Source: an uncultured Bacteroidales bacterium
GTDB lineage: Bacteria; Bacteroidota; Bacteroidia; Bacteroidales; P3
Length of the DNA: 46,755 nt
Assembly: GCA_905233895.1 (NCBI GenBank)
Contig: CAJOFL010000018.1
Span: 1-46,755 of the forward strand
Reading direction: 5' to 3'
The notes under the pieces are model-generated. The model saw nothing but the letters and a program-made list of their open reading frames with translations, was not told where the DNA came from and did no database searches. Within the stretch, counting starts at the first letter, position 1. Each line of letters opens with the position of its first letter. Shown here piece by piece: positions 16,777 to 25,870 of this stretch. The position numbers and the translations under genes are program-made.

Positions 16777-18122
16777 ATAGTCTGAATGCAGTCTCGCCCA
16801 TCGACGGGCGCTACCGTTCTAAATGCGAACCCTTGGCCAAATACTTTTCCGAGGGTGCGCTGATAAAATACCGCGTCCGTGTTGAGGTGGAATACTTCCT
16901 CGCCCTCAGCGAGCGCATCAAAGAAGTCCGCCCGCAGTTAGCCTCCGTTGCCGGCAAGGCAGAAGCACTACGCGACATTTACCGCAACTTCACAGACGAT
17001 GATGCACAGGCCATCAAAGACATTGAGAAAACCACCAATCACGACGTCAAGGCCGTAGAGTATTTCCTCAAAGGCAAGTTCGACCAGATGGGCCTCTCCG
17101 ACCTCAAGGAGTTCATCCACTTTGGCCTCACTTCGCAGGACATCAATAACACCTCTGTACCACTCTCGATGAAAGAATGTGCTGTCGAGGTGCTGCTGCC
17201 CGCCTACCGTAATATTCTCGCCCTGCTGCAACAGAAAGCCGAGGAGTGGAAGGATATCCCTATGCTGGCCCATACCCACGGCCAGCCCGCCTCACCCACC
17301 ACTCTGGGCAAGGAGTGGGGTGTCTTTGCCTATCGTATGCGGCGGCAAATTGAAGAGCTCGAGCGTATACCCTTCACCGCCAAGTTCGGTGGCGCCACCG
17401 GCAACTTCAACGCCCACCTGGCCGCTTTCCCCGATGTGGACTGGCGAGTCTTCGGCAACGACTTCGTCAAGAACCATCTCGGACTGGAGCGTCAGCAACT
17501 GACTACCCAGATTGAAAACTACGACATGATGGCCGCCTGGTTCGATGCCTGCAAACGCATCAATGTCATCCTAATAGACCTCTGTCGCGACGTGTGGACC
17601 TATGTGTCAATGGAGTACTTCAAGCAACGCATCAAGGCCGGCGAGGTAGGATCCAGTGCCATGCCTCACAAGGTGAACCCCATCGACTTCGAGAATGCCG
17701 AGGGCAACCTCGGATTGGCCAATGCTATCTTTGAGCATTTGAGCCTCAAACTTCCCATCAGCCGCATGCAGCGTGACCTTACTGACAGCACAGTGAGCCG
17801 CAATATCGGGGTGCCCATAGCCCATACAATGATATCCCTGGCTTCGCTGGAGAAAGGTCTTGGAAAACTCCTCCTCAACGAAGCTGCACTTGAGCGCGAC
17901 CTGGAGAACAACTGGGCAGTGGTGGCTGAAGCAATCCAGACCATCCTCCGCTCCGTCGGATTCCCAAACCCCTATGAGGCACTCAAGCAGCTGACCCGCA
18001 CCAATGAAAAAGTAACAGCCCAAACAATCGCCGCCTTTGTCGAAACCCTGGATGTGGCTCCGGAGGTGAAGGAGCGCCTAAAGAAATTTACCCCACACAA
18101 CTATATCGGCTACAGTTTGTAA
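16773..18122 (+). CDS. purB: Adenylosuccinate lyase
   Basis: 449 residues. Cleaves SAICAR and adenylosuccinate, releasing fumarate, in purine synthesis. The superfamily signature 'SSAMPHKVNPIDFENAEGN' is at about residues 295-313 (it holds the flexible catalytic Ser loop), and 'LTSQDINNTSVPLSMK' and 'AHTHGQPASPTTLGKE' give the other two active-site regions with catalytic His. This is the long E. coli-like PurB form. Overlaps the phosphatase gene by ATGA; purN and purD lie 6-9 kb further on, in other transcripts. Confidence 0.96.
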   Translation: MNSLNAVSPIDGRYRSKCEPLAKYFSEGALIKYRVRVEVEYFLALSERIKEVRPQLASVAGKAEALRDIYRNFTDDDAQAIKDIEKTTNHDVKAVEYFLKGKFDQMGLSDLKEFIHFGLTSQDINNTSVPLSMKECAVEVLLPAYRNILALLQQKAEEWKDIPMLAHTHGQPASPTTLGKEWGVFAYRMRRQIEELERIPFTAKFGGATGNFNAHLAAFPDVDWRVFGNDFVKNHLGLERQQLTTQIENYDMMAAWFDACKRINVILIDLCRDVWTYVSMEYFKQRIKAGEVGSSAMPHKVNPIDFENAEGNLGLANAIFEHLSLKLPISRMQRDLTDSTVSRNIGVPIAHTMISLASLEKGLGKLLLNEAALERDLENNWAVVAEAIQTILRSVGFPNPYEALKQLTRTNEKVTAQTIAAFVETLDVAPEVKERLKKFTPHNYIGYSL

Positions 18123-18137
18123 GCCCTCGTACAAAGG

Positions 18138-19940
18138 ATGTCGCTCACACTACGATACACGAAACCATACAGCACACGCGGTGTGCTGTATGTGCTTTTG
18201 ACGGTACTGAGCGTAGTGTTCACCATGGCCACGGCACTCAGCGTGGCTGACTTCCTGAAAATCCTTTTCGGCGAGGATGACAACTCACTGCCTTCTGCAA
18301 CGTTGGTCACACAGTTGCTGGACGGCCTTTACTCCTGGCTTATCACCTTCGGAAGGCTTAATGCCTTGATGCTCTTCTCCGCAATAGTCTTTATCCTTTA
18401 TGGCCTGAAGAATATCTTCGGCTACCTGTCCTCGGTCGAAATAGCGATAATCCGTACCAACGTGGTACGAGACCTGCGGAGCGACATGTTCCGCAAGGCG
18501 ATGCACCTGCCGATGTCCTACTACGACCGCAACCGCAAGGGCGACGTGCTTTCCCGCTTCGGCAACGATATGGTGGAATATGAGGAGACTACCCTTAACT
18601 CCATCCAGCAACTCCTCACTGCCGTTATAAGCATGGTACTGTATCTGGCCATGCTTCTATATATCAACCTCAAGCTGACAGGCTTTGTACTCTGTATGCT
18701 GCCGCTGGTGGCATTCGTCATTTCTGGTATCTCGCGTCGTCTGAAACGACAGTCGAAAGAAGTGCAGGAGATGAATTCACGTCTGGTTTCCCTTACCGAC
18801 GAAACTATTGGCGGACTCAAGGTTATCAAGGCCTATACCGCCATTGAGACAATGAACCGCCGCTTCCGGGAACAGAACCGCGACTATGCCAACCAGCGCA
18901 CCTCAATGTTCCGCCGTATTTATTCCGCCTCCCCCATAAGCGACTTCCTTGGTAACGCTATCGTGGTCGGCATCCTGCTTTTTGGTGCTTGGCTGGTATT
19001 CGGCGGCGACCAGGGGCTCACGGCCGACCTCTTCATCTCGTATGTGATGATATTTGTGCTTATGATTCCACCGGCAAAGGAACTCACCACCGCCATCTCG
19101 CAGATGAAGAAAGGTCGTGCCTGCTCCGACCGTATCGAAGCATTCCTTGAAGAAGAGGAGGAGACGAACATTATAGTTCAGAATAATCAGATTATTCAGG
19201 ATACTCCGAATACGCCCGCAGTGGAGTTGCGTCACGTGGAGTTCTCCTACAATGCCGACACGCCTGTATTACACAATATTTGTCTTTCCGTGCCGCGGGG
19301 CAAGACCGTGGCTCTCGTGGGCAGTTCGGGCAGCGGCAAGTCGACAATCGCCGACCTCGTATGCCGCTTTTACGATGCAGATGAGGGCGAAGTGCTGTTT
19401 GGCGGTATCGACGTAAAGCAAATGTCGCTGGCGCAACTGCGAAGCCGCATCGGGGTAGTAGCACAGGATACCTTACTATTCAACGATACCGTTAGTGCTA
19501 ATATTGCTTTTGGCCTCTCGGGGGCTTCGCAAGCCCAAATAGAAGAGGCTGCCCGTGAAGCACAGGCACATGACTTTATCTTGGCGCTCCCCAATGGCTA
19601 CAATACTTCACTGGGCGAAGGCGGAAGCATGCTCAGCGGCGGACAGCGACAACGCATAAGCATCGCCCGTGCCCTGCTACGCAAACCAGAACTGCTAATA
19701 CTTGACGAAGCCACCTCGGCACTCGACACAGAGAGCGAACGCCGCCTGCAGCAGACGCTCAATGAGATACTTCGTGACCGATCCGCCATCGTCATCGCAC
19801 ACCGACTCTCGACCATTGTAGGTGCCGACGAGATAGTGGTGCTTGACGGCGGGAGCATCGTGGAACGCGGCACCCACAACGAACTCATGTCTCTCAACGG
19901 AAGATATGCCGAACTGGTTTCCCTGCAATCAATCAGTTGA
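18138..19940 (+). CDS. ABC exporter, fused membrane and ATPase domains (MsbA-like)
   Basis: 600 residues. Six membrane helices in residues 1-320, with the EAA-like loop 'YYDRNRKGDVLSRFGNDM' typical of lipid or drug exporters, then an ATPase: Walker A 'GSSGSGKST' (~residue 395), signature 'LSGGQRQRISIARALL' (~498), Walker B 'LLILDEATSALD' (~519) and the H-loop His in 'IAHRLST'. Works as a homodimer. MsbA (lipid A flippase) is the most likely role given other lipid A genes in the window, but multidrug exporters look the same. 15 bases after purB; its stop TGA overlaps the next ATG. Confidence 0.9.
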   Translation: MSLTLRYTKPYSTRGVLYVLLTVLSVVFTMATALSVADFLKILFGEDDNSLPSATLVTQLLDGLYSWLITFGRLNALMLFSAIVFILYGLKNIFGYLSSVEIAIIRTNVVRDLRSDMFRKAMHLPMSYYDRNRKGDVLSRFGNDMVEYEETTLNSIQQLLTAVISMVLYLAMLLYINLKLTGFVLCMLPLVAFVISGISRRLKRQSKEVQEMNSRLVSLTDETIGGLKVIKAYTAIETMNRRFREQNRDYANQRTSMFRRIYSASPISDFLGNAIVVGILLFGAWLVFGGDQGLTADLFISYVMIFVLMIPPAKELTTAISQMKKGRACSDRIEAFLEEEEETNIIVQNNQIIQDTPNTPAVELRHVEFSYNADTPVLHNICLSVPRGKTVALVGSSGSGKSTIADLVCRFYDADEGEVLFGGIDVKQMSLAQLRSRIGVVAQDTLLFNDTVSANIAFGLSGASQAQIEEAAREAQAHDFILALPNGYNTSLGEGGSMLSGGQRQRISIARALLRKPELLILDEATSALDTESERRLQQTLNEILRDRSAIVIAHRLSTIVGADEIVVLDGGSIVERGTHNELMSLNGRYAELVSLQSIS

Positions 19941-21127
19941 TGCCGCGCCATGTTCATACCCTATTGCTTGCACTCCTTATGCAACTGCCTTTCGCTGGAG
20001 CTCAAGAACCAGTAGCACCAGTCACAGGATGGCTAGCAACTGTCGACGAGGATTCACAGCTTATCACTCTCAGTTGGCACCCGTCGGCCGCCACAACAGC
20101 CATGGGATACCACATCTGCACTGGAACACCCTGCCTGGATTACGATACCGTCTTCGGACGGCTCGACACGACATACGTATGCCTCGATCACAACCCGCTC
20201 GAGGCCCATTCATACCGAATTCATGTGTTCGACTCGGCTTACAATGTCAGCGCACTTACCGAGCCGTTTGGCAATATGGTGCTGCAGGCAGAGGTGCCCG
20301 AATGCGAACAAACGGTGACCGTGAACTGGACTCCCTATCAAGGTATGCCTGGAGGGGTGGCCGGCTATAGGTTGCTGATGCTTAAGGAGCCTTACGACAC
20401 ATGTTACCTGCATTACTACTCAGCAGGTCCAGACGGGCCTTACTCCTATAACTTTGAGATACCCTACGGAGTAACTCGAGTACATATCAAGGTACAAGCC
20501 AGAAATACCACCGGAACACTGGTCTCGCAATCAAACATCGTAAGTGTCGACCGCCGCACTATCGACACCGCCGCCTTCATCGAAATTACTGACGCAGTAT
20601 TTGATTCCCTCGCAAAATCCGTACTGCTGACGTTCAATGTCGATACCTCCTACCATTCCGCCGACCACTACACCCTATGGCGCAGTATCGACCACCGCCC
20701 CTGGCAGGTACTGGCAGAAGGCAACTGGCAGCAATACCACGACAGAGATATCAACCTCCTCGACTCGCTCTACTGCTACCAACTTTCGGTTTATGATGCC
20801 TGCGGAATCAACGAGAAATTCTCTGCCACAGCCTGCACCGTGCTTCCCGAACCGCCCGAGCCGGAGGTATTCATTCCAAACATTATTATAGTTGGCGACG
20901 ACAACAATGGCGCCTTGCTTCCTGTGGTTGCAGGGCTGGCAGGCGACCTCTACGAGTTGACCGTATACGACCGTTGGGGAATGCAAGTGTTTGCAACTAC
21001 CGATCCATCCGAAGCATGGCATCCTTCACCGTCCAACCCACAGGGTGCCTATGCCTACGTGCTTAGGGTGCGTTTCGCCGATGGTATTATACAATCTTAT
21101 GTCGGCACCGTATTAGTGATTAATTGA
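19940..21127 (+). CDS. Secreted protein with fibronectin-like domains and T9SS type B C-terminal domain
   Basis: 395 residues from ATG 19940 (one-base overlap with the ABC stop). A signal peptide (to about GAQ, residue 21) is followed by three beta-sandwich, FN3-like units (e.g. 'SQLITLSWHPSAAT', 'EQTVTVNWTPYQG', 'KSVLLTFNVDTS') with paired Cys, then from about residue 310 the gliding-motility/T9SS type B ending: 'EVFIPNIIIVGDDNNGALL', 'LYELTVYDRWGMQVFAT', 'GAYAYVLRVRFADG'. The usual 'FTPNGDGxNDxF' core is altered to 'IIVGDDNNGALL'. So it should be exported by T9SS to the surface. No enzyme motif. Its link to an exporter and nadK gives no clue to its role. Confidence 0.8.
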   Translation: MPRHVHTLLLALLMQLPFAGAQEPVAPVTGWLATVDEDSQLITLSWHPSAATTAMGYHICTGTPCLDYDTVFGRLDTTYVCLDHNPLEAHSYRIHVFDSAYNVSALTEPFGNMVLQAEVPECEQTVTVNWTPYQGMPGGVAGYRLLMLKEPYDTCYLHYYSAGPDGPYSYNFEIPYGVTRVHIKVQARNTTGTLVSQSNIVSVDRRTIDTAAFIEITDAVFDSLAKSVLLTFNVDTSYHSADHYTLWRSIDHRPWQVLAEGNWQQYHDRDINLLDSLYCYQLSVYDACGINEKFSATACTVLPEPPEPEVFIPNIIIVGDDNNGALLPVVAGLAGDLYELTVYDRWGMQVFATTDPSEAWHPSPSNPQGAYAYVLRVRFADGIIQSYVGTVLVIN

Positions 21128-21141
21128 AAAAAGATAATAAC

Positions 21142-21990
21142 ATGAAAATAGCGCTCTACTACCGTCACATTGATGACACCGATCGTCAGGCTTTTGACTC
21201 GCTCCTTGCCGTTCTGGCAGCACGTAACATCACCACCATAACCGTGCACGACGGCGACTCGGTAGACAGTTGCGACTACCTATTCTCAATTGGTGGCGAC
21301 GGCACGCTGCTCAGTTCTGTGCAATTTGTACATAGTAGTAATCCCCACTCGTTTCCGCCAATCGTGGGCATCAATTTCGGGCATCTGGGATTCCTGACAA
21401 CCGTTGGCAAGGAGAACCTCGCCGCGATGGTTGACGACCTACTGGAGAAACGGTTCACACTCGAAGAGCGCACCCTTCTGCAGGTGACCGACCCCGCGGC
21501 CAAAAGCGTCACTTACGCCCTCAACGAAGTCTTCTTTCACCGCCCGGAAGGGTCATCGCTGCTACGCACTGAGGTGTATGTAGATGGCGACTATGTGGCC
21601 ACTTATGCCGGCGACGGTGTTATTGTGGCTACTCCCACAGGATCCACCGCCTACTCGCTTTCCTGTGGAGGTCCAATTCTTACGCCCGACAGCGGAAGTC
21701 TCGTCATCACACCTATTGGCGCTCATACTCTCACCCTGCGCCCCATCATTATTTCCGACAGTGCACATTTGCGCCTTGTCACCGTTCCTACCACCCATCA
21801 CGACTGTAATTCTCATAACGATGAACCTTTCACCCTTGGTATGGATTCACGTCGACAGGCGATGGCGTTGGGTTCCGAGCTGCTGCTGCAACGGGCTCCC
21901 TTCGCGATAAGTCTAATACGTATGAATACTCAGAACTTCTATTCCGCCATCCGCGACAAGCTTATGTGGGGTACCGAAGTACGTCAGTAG
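21142..21990 (+). CDS. nadK: NAD kinase
   Basis: 282 residues from ATG 21142; a TTG at 21124 would add six residues and overlap the previous stop, but the family begins at 'MKIALYY'. Phosphorylates NAD+ to NADP+. Conserved parts: 'FSIGGDGTLLSS' (GGDG, nucleotide site), 'GINFGHLGFLT', 'ALNEVFFHR' and 'GDGVIVATPTGSTAYSLSCGG' (substrate site). Ends 7 bases inside the convergent OmpA-family gene. Last gene of the operon that begins at the DUF4290 region. Confidence 0.95.
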   Translation: MKIALYYRHIDDTDRQAFDSLLAVLAARNITTITVHDGDSVDSCDYLFSIGGDGTLLSSVQFVHSSNPHSFPPIVGINFGHLGFLTTVGKENLAAMVDDLLEKRFTLEERTLLQVTDPAAKSVTYALNEVFFHRPEGSSLLRTEVYVDGDYVATYAGDGVIVATPTGSTAYSLSCGGPILTPDSGSLVITPIGAHTLTLRPIIISDSAHLRLVTVPTTHHDCNSHNDEPFTLGMDSRRQAMALGSELLLQRAPFAISLIRMNTQNFYSAIRDKLMWGTEVRQ

Positions 21991-23111
21991 CCTATCACGC
22001 GGTATTCCACCCTTCTATTGCGAGCTCTCCCTTCGGGAGTGGTATTGCTTTCCAGCGGAACAGTGCCACCATAGCCATTGGCGGTAAGACGGCGACTATC
22101 CACTCCATGTTCAACAAGATAGTCGGCAACAGCCTGCGCACGTGCTTCAGAAAGACGCTGGTTGCCAGCACGGGTACCTGTGCTGTCGGTATGTCCACGA
22201 AGTTCTATCTTCATATTGGGATAGGCAGACATCAGTTCGAGCAGACGACGAAGTTCGTTATATGATTGTGGCAGCAGTTCGTGGCTGTCAACATCAAAGA
22301 ATACGCCCCACATAGGAATAATTTCGCCCTCGGCAGGTGCCGGCATGGCAATCGGAGCATCGGTAGACACCGGGTCAATACAGATAACGCTTACGTCATC
22401 CACATAGTAGTAAGCCCCCTGCAACACCGCAGCAGCAAAATGGGTTTCGACAACTATAGAATGGTTGAAATCGGCGAAGTTGCCAATAGTGAGGAACCGC
22501 TCACCCCCTGCGGCCACAAAGGTGTCACACACCTCGGTCCAATCCCTTTGGTTATCAAGAATCCTATCGACTGGATTTTGAGCCTGCGGTGTAAGCCATG
22601 TGGCAATTGACTGCATTTCGCGCATCCCGATATCACTCCATTCACGTCGCATCAGGATACCCATCGTCGAGTCAGACATTCGGTCAATAGTCAGCAGTGC
22701 TCCAAGAGCGGCAACGGCATGAGGTGATTTGTCGGCAAGGCTGACATGAAACGACACACGATATCGCTGGCCACTCTTAAGAGGCTCACGGAGTTCGGTT
22801 TGTAGATATTCACGGTAATCCTCCTGCGAACAATAAATGCCGCAATATGCCTCGCCAGAATGTGGGGCTTGGCTTCCCATCTTGTTGCGTGGAACACTGC
22901 ATTCGCGTCCGCCGCAAGTGTGGAAGTAATCGCTGCTGCCACGCGTGGGCTGCCACCAGGCATCCACTCCACGCATTACCCCAAGCGCGTCGATGCGTTG
23001 CGGACACTGGGAGTGTTCTTCGAATGAAGGATTATATACCAAATTCGCATCATCCTGTGCCGTGGCGGCTAGGGCTGTAAAAAAAAACAAGGCTATGAGA
23101 ATGCGTTTCAT
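21984..23111 (-). CDS. OmpA-family outer-membrane/peptidoglycan-binding protein
   Basis: 375 residues. Signal peptide (MKRILIALFFFTALAATAQ), then a beta-sandwich domain starting 'NLVYNPSFEEHSQCPQ' with 'WWQPTRGSSDYFHTCGG', a pattern I recall in Bacteroidota OmpA proteins, then the OmpA C-terminal domain from about residue 265: 'VFFDVDSHELLPQSYNEL', 'IELRGHTDSTGTRAGNQRLS', 'ARAQAVADYLVEHGV' and 'GRARNRRVEY', which hold the Asp and Arg that bind diaminopimelate. Tethers the outer membrane to the cell wall. ATG at 23111 overlaps the glycosyltransferase stop by ATGA. Confidence 0.88.
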   Translation of the reverse strand: MKRILIALFFFTALAATAQDDANLVYNPSFEEHSQCPQRIDALGVMRGVDAWWQPTRGSSDYFHTCGGRECSVPRNKMGSQAPHSGEAYCGIYCSQEDYREYLQTELREPLKSGQRYRVSFHVSLADKSPHAVAALGALLTIDRMSDSTMGILMRREWSDIGMREMQSIATWLTPQAQNPVDRILDNQRDWTEVCDTFVAAGGERFLTIGNFADFNHSIVVETHFAAAVLQGAYYYVDDVSVICIDPVSTDAPIAMPAPAEGEIIPMWGVFFDVDSHELLPQSYNELRRLLELMSAYPNMKIELRGHTDSTGTRAGNQRLSEARAQAVADYLVEHGVDSRRLTANGYGGTVPLESNTTPEGRARNRRVEYRVIGY

Positions 23112-24241
23112 CTGCTTTGCATCATGTGTTCCACGCTCTTCCAAAGGAGTTCGGCGGTACGATCCCAACTGAATAGGCGACGCTGCTCACGTCCACACTC
23201 TATCATCGCAGAGCGTCGCTCTTGGTCAAGGGTCAAACGTATGCCCCGAGCTATATCGTTGGCCGAAGCGGGATCAACATATTCCACTGCGTCACCGCCC
23301 ACTTCTGGCATTGATGTAGTATTTGAGCAGACTACCGCTGTTTCAGCATACATGGCCTCCAGTATCGGTATACCGAACCCTTCAAAGAACGAGGGGTAGA
23401 CGAGCATCTCAGAAGCGGAGAGGAGGGCCGAGAGGTCGGTGGGCTCGGCTCGACCAAGCAGTATCACGTCGTTGCGGTGGCGCATGGAATCGTATGCCTC
23501 CTGAAGTTCGTCCTGCCACCACACACGACTTCCTACCACAAGAAGTTTCAACTCCTGCTGGTCATCGTCCTTTATCATGTCGAATGCCCGCAGTAGTCCG
23601 GCAAGATTCTTGCGCTTGAGGATGGTACTTATAAAAATAATATATGGCTTTCCGTCGGTAAAGCGCTGGCGAGTGGCTTCACACTCTTTTTCGGTATGCG
23701 GACGGTAACGGCTGTGGGCACCGTCGTATACAACATCAATACGGTCGGCATTGATACCATAGGTGGCGGAAATGTCGCATTTCGAATATTCCGACACTGT
23801 GGCCACACGTGTTGCAGCCCGTGCAAAACGAGGGAAGAAATACTTCATATACCGCTGATGCGAACGTTGCAGGTTGTCAGTGGCATGTTCGAAATTCAGG
23901 TCGTGAATTACCGTCAGTGTGGGTACCCGCGGATGCAGCGGCATCATGCCGTCGGAACTGATATAGAGATCGGCATTCCATTGACGCAACGCTGCCGGAA
24001 CACTCAACTCGAAAAACATCCACCACAAGACTGGATGGCGCGCCTGCGGGCAGAGTACACGAGTCTCCACGTTAGGGGCGTCAGTCAGCCCTTCAATAGG
24101 GTGAAGACTCCGGTCGAACAGCAGCAGGAATCGGTGTTCGGGATGTGCTGCCACCATTCGGCGCGTCGTCTCGTAAGCAAACCACCCGATGCCGTCCATC
24201 CTCCCCGGCAGCACCAGCCTCATATTGACGGCTATCCTCAT
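23108..24241 (-). CDS. GT4-family glycosyltransferase
   Basis: 377 residues, GT-B fold. N-terminal half carries 'GIGWFAYETTRRM' (acceptor-side Gly loop) and 'HDLNFEHATDN'; the C-terminal half carries 'ISTILKRKNLAGLLRAF' and the nucleotide-sugar motif 'VYPSFFEGFGIPILEAMY' (E-x7-E). This kind is close to mannosyl/rhamnosyltransferases of O-antigen or exopolysaccharide synthesis. Soluble or peripheral at the inner membrane. Start at 24241 chosen because it forms ATGA with the purN stop. Sugar and acceptor unknown; no polysaccharide cluster is nearby. Confidence 0.88.
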   Translation of the reverse strand: MRIAVNMRLVLPGRMDGIGWFAYETTRRMVAAHPEHRFLLLFDRSLHPIEGLTDAPNVETRVLCPQARHPVLWWMFFELSVPAALRQWNADLYISSDGMMPLHPRVPTLTVIHDLNFEHATDNLQRSHQRYMKYFFPRFARAATRVATVSEYSKCDISATYGINADRIDVVYDGAHSRYRPHTEKECEATRQRFTDGKPYIIFISTILKRKNLAGLLRAFDMIKDDDQQELKLLVVGSRVWWQDELQEAYDSMRHRNDVILLGRAEPTDLSALLSASEMLVYPSFFEGFGIPILEAMYAETAVVCSNTTSMPEVGGDAVEYVDPASANDIARGIRLTLDQERRSAMIECGREQRRLFSWDRTAELLWKSVEHMMQSR

Positions 24242-24822
24242 CCGCGCCAAGCCTTTATCGTCTCGTCTATCACTCGGGGGAAATGTTCCTTCTCCAGAAG
24301 GTGGATTTTTGCGGCGAGGGTGTCTGGGGTATCGTCAGGTGTCACACTACAACGGGCCTGGAAGAGAGTGGTACCACGGTCGTAGTGTTCATCAACGATA
24401 TGAATGGTAATGCCGCTTTCCGTTTCGTGGGCGGCCACCACTGCCTCATGTACATGGTGACCGTACATTCCACGTCCACCATACTTGGGCAGCAAGGCGG
24501 GATGAATATTGATGATACGGCCGGGGTAGGCGGAAAGCAGTTCCTGCGGCACCAGCCACAGGAAGCCTGCCAGAATCACCCAGTCCACCTCCTTGGCGCA
24601 GAGGTAGTCAGCCACGGCATGGTTTTCGTAAAAGTCGGCACGGCCAAAATAACGGCTTTCAATGCCGAGACGCCTGGCGCGTTCGGCAATATAAGCGTCA
24701 CGTTTGTTATAGATGATGCAGGCCACCTCAACATCGGTGCGCCCTGCAAAGTATTCACTGATTTGCTGTGCATTGGTGCCGTTGCCCGATCCGAGTATTG
24801 CCAATCTTACAGGTTTGTTCAT
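24238..24822 (-). CDS. purN: Phosphoribosylglycinamide formyltransferase
   Basis: 194 residues, standard length. Transfers formyl from 10-formyltetrahydrofolate to GAR, third step of purine synthesis. The catalytic triad is visible: Asn and His in 'IINIHPALLPKYGG' (~104-117) and Asp in 'HIVDEHYDRGTTLFQ' (~140-154); the phosphate loop is 'LGSGNGTNAQ' near the start. It is 41 bases after the EamA gene and directly before the glycosyltransferase. purD, the preceding pathway step, is divergent about 1 kb away. Confidence 0.95.
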   Translation of the reverse strand: MNKPVRLAILGSGNGTNAQQISEYFAGRTDVEVACIIYNKRDAYIAERARRLGIESRYFGRADFYENHAVADYLCAKEVDWVILAGFLWLVPQELLSAYPGRIINIHPALLPKYGGRGMYGHHVHEAVVAAHETESGITIHIVDEHYDRGTTLFQARCSVTPDDTPDTLAAKIHLLEKEHFPRVIDETIKAWRG

Positions 24823-24863
24823 AACGTTGCTTTTTTACTCTTTATAACGGAAGTTCTCCGCTT

Positions 24864-25781
24864 TTATTGTGCTTGGAATTTCGCCGCACGACTGCGATTG
24901 ACCACCCATACGCCAGTGAATACGGCCAGTGCCGCCACAACCTTGGTCACTGTCAGCCGATCCATGCCTGCCCAGATAGCCACCGCGATGGCAATGATGG
25001 GCTGAAGGTAGCCATACATACTGATCAAGGTGGGCCTTATGCGCTGCTGTCCGACGGGAATAAGGTAATATGCCAGGAACGTTGAGAAAAAAATCATATA
25101 GCCTATTTCCCACCACACCTGCGAAGAAACAGCTGTAAAGTCGGTTGCAGGCAGGTGAGGCAATGCGAAGGGGATGGAGAAAATGAACGATGCCAAGAAC
25201 ATCCATTTCATTGAGGTGACCACCGAATAACGAGCTATAAGGTTACGGCAGGTTCCGAGGTAGAGTGCAAAGACGATATAGTTGGCAAAACAGTAGACGA
25301 TTCCGAGGGGTTGTGTCTGGCTGGGGCCTGCGGCTCCGGTAGTACTCTGCAGTATAAGCCAAAGGATGCCACCAAAACTCAACGCCACACCCAGCACTTT
25401 CTTCCATGTGATGGGTTCTTTAAGGAAGATGGCAGCCGTAAACATGGTGAATATTGGAGTGGTAGTGCTCATTATGGAGAGGTCGACGGGGGTGGTGAGT
25501 TCGATGGCATGGAGGAAAGTGAGTTGCGGAAGGAAAAGGCCAAGTATACCGGCTCCTGCCAGCCGCAAGAGGTCCTTGGGCGGCACATGTTCCTTGGGGG
25601 TTACCAAAGAGGCTAGCCAGAAAAGGGCGCCCGCTACCAGCGAGCGCATGGCGAAAAGCACTATCGGTGCCACTTCGCCATCGGTGGCTATGTCACGGCA
25701 TACCACCACGTTGATGCCGAATATTACGTAGGCTCCGGCCGCAGCCAGATGACCTGTTGCTATACGTTTGTCGAAGGCCAT
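24864..25781 (-). CDS. EamA/DMT-family transporter
   Basis: 305 residues with about ten membrane helices in two EamA repeats ('AGAYVIFGINVVVCRDIA' ... and 'LGIVYCFANYIVFALYLG' ...). Drug/metabolite superfamily members export amino acids, purines or other metabolites. An in-frame ATG at 26006 would add 75 residues antisense to purD that do not look like protein; ATG 25781 lies ~12 bases after the predicted transcript start and is preferred. First gene of the operon purN-glycosyltransferase-OmpA, divergent from purD. Substrate unknown. Confidence 0.88.
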   Translation of the reverse strand: MAFDKRIATGHLAAAGAYVIFGINVVVCRDIATDGEVAPIVLFAMRSLVAGALFWLASLVTPKEHVPPKDLLRLAGAGILGLFLPQLTFLHAIELTTPVDLSIMSTTTPIFTMFTAAIFLKEPITWKKVLGVALSFGGILWLILQSTTGAAGPSQTQPLGIVYCFANYIVFALYLGTCRNLIARYSVVTSMKWMFLASFIFSIPFALPHLPATDFTAVSSQVWWEIGYMIFFSTFLAYYLIPVGQQRIRPTLISMYGYLQPIIAIAVAIWAGMDRLTVTKVVAALAVFTGVWVVNRSRAAKFQAQ

Positions 25782-25799
25782 ATCAATAAAAATCGGTTG

Positions 25800-25807
25800 C
25801 AAAGATA
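25800..25807 (-). promoter_or_regulatory. Promoter -7 box for the EamA-purN operon
   Basis: TATCTTTG on the minus strand, 18 bases before the EamA ATG. It is back to back with the purD box 30 bases away, so the two transcripts could share a regulator. No -33 match at normal spacing. Confidence 0.65.
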
Positions 25808-25837
25808 CTAAAAAATAACAATATCGGAATTTTTTAG

Positions 25838-25845
25838 TAATTTTG
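25838..25845 (+). promoter_or_regulatory. Promoter -7 box for purD
   Basis: TAATTTTG followed by CA, 25 bases before the purD ATG. No -33 TTTG found. An A-rich leader of about 20 nt follows. Confidence 0.6.
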
Positions 25846-25870
25846 CAGCCGGAAAAACAATGAAAAAGAT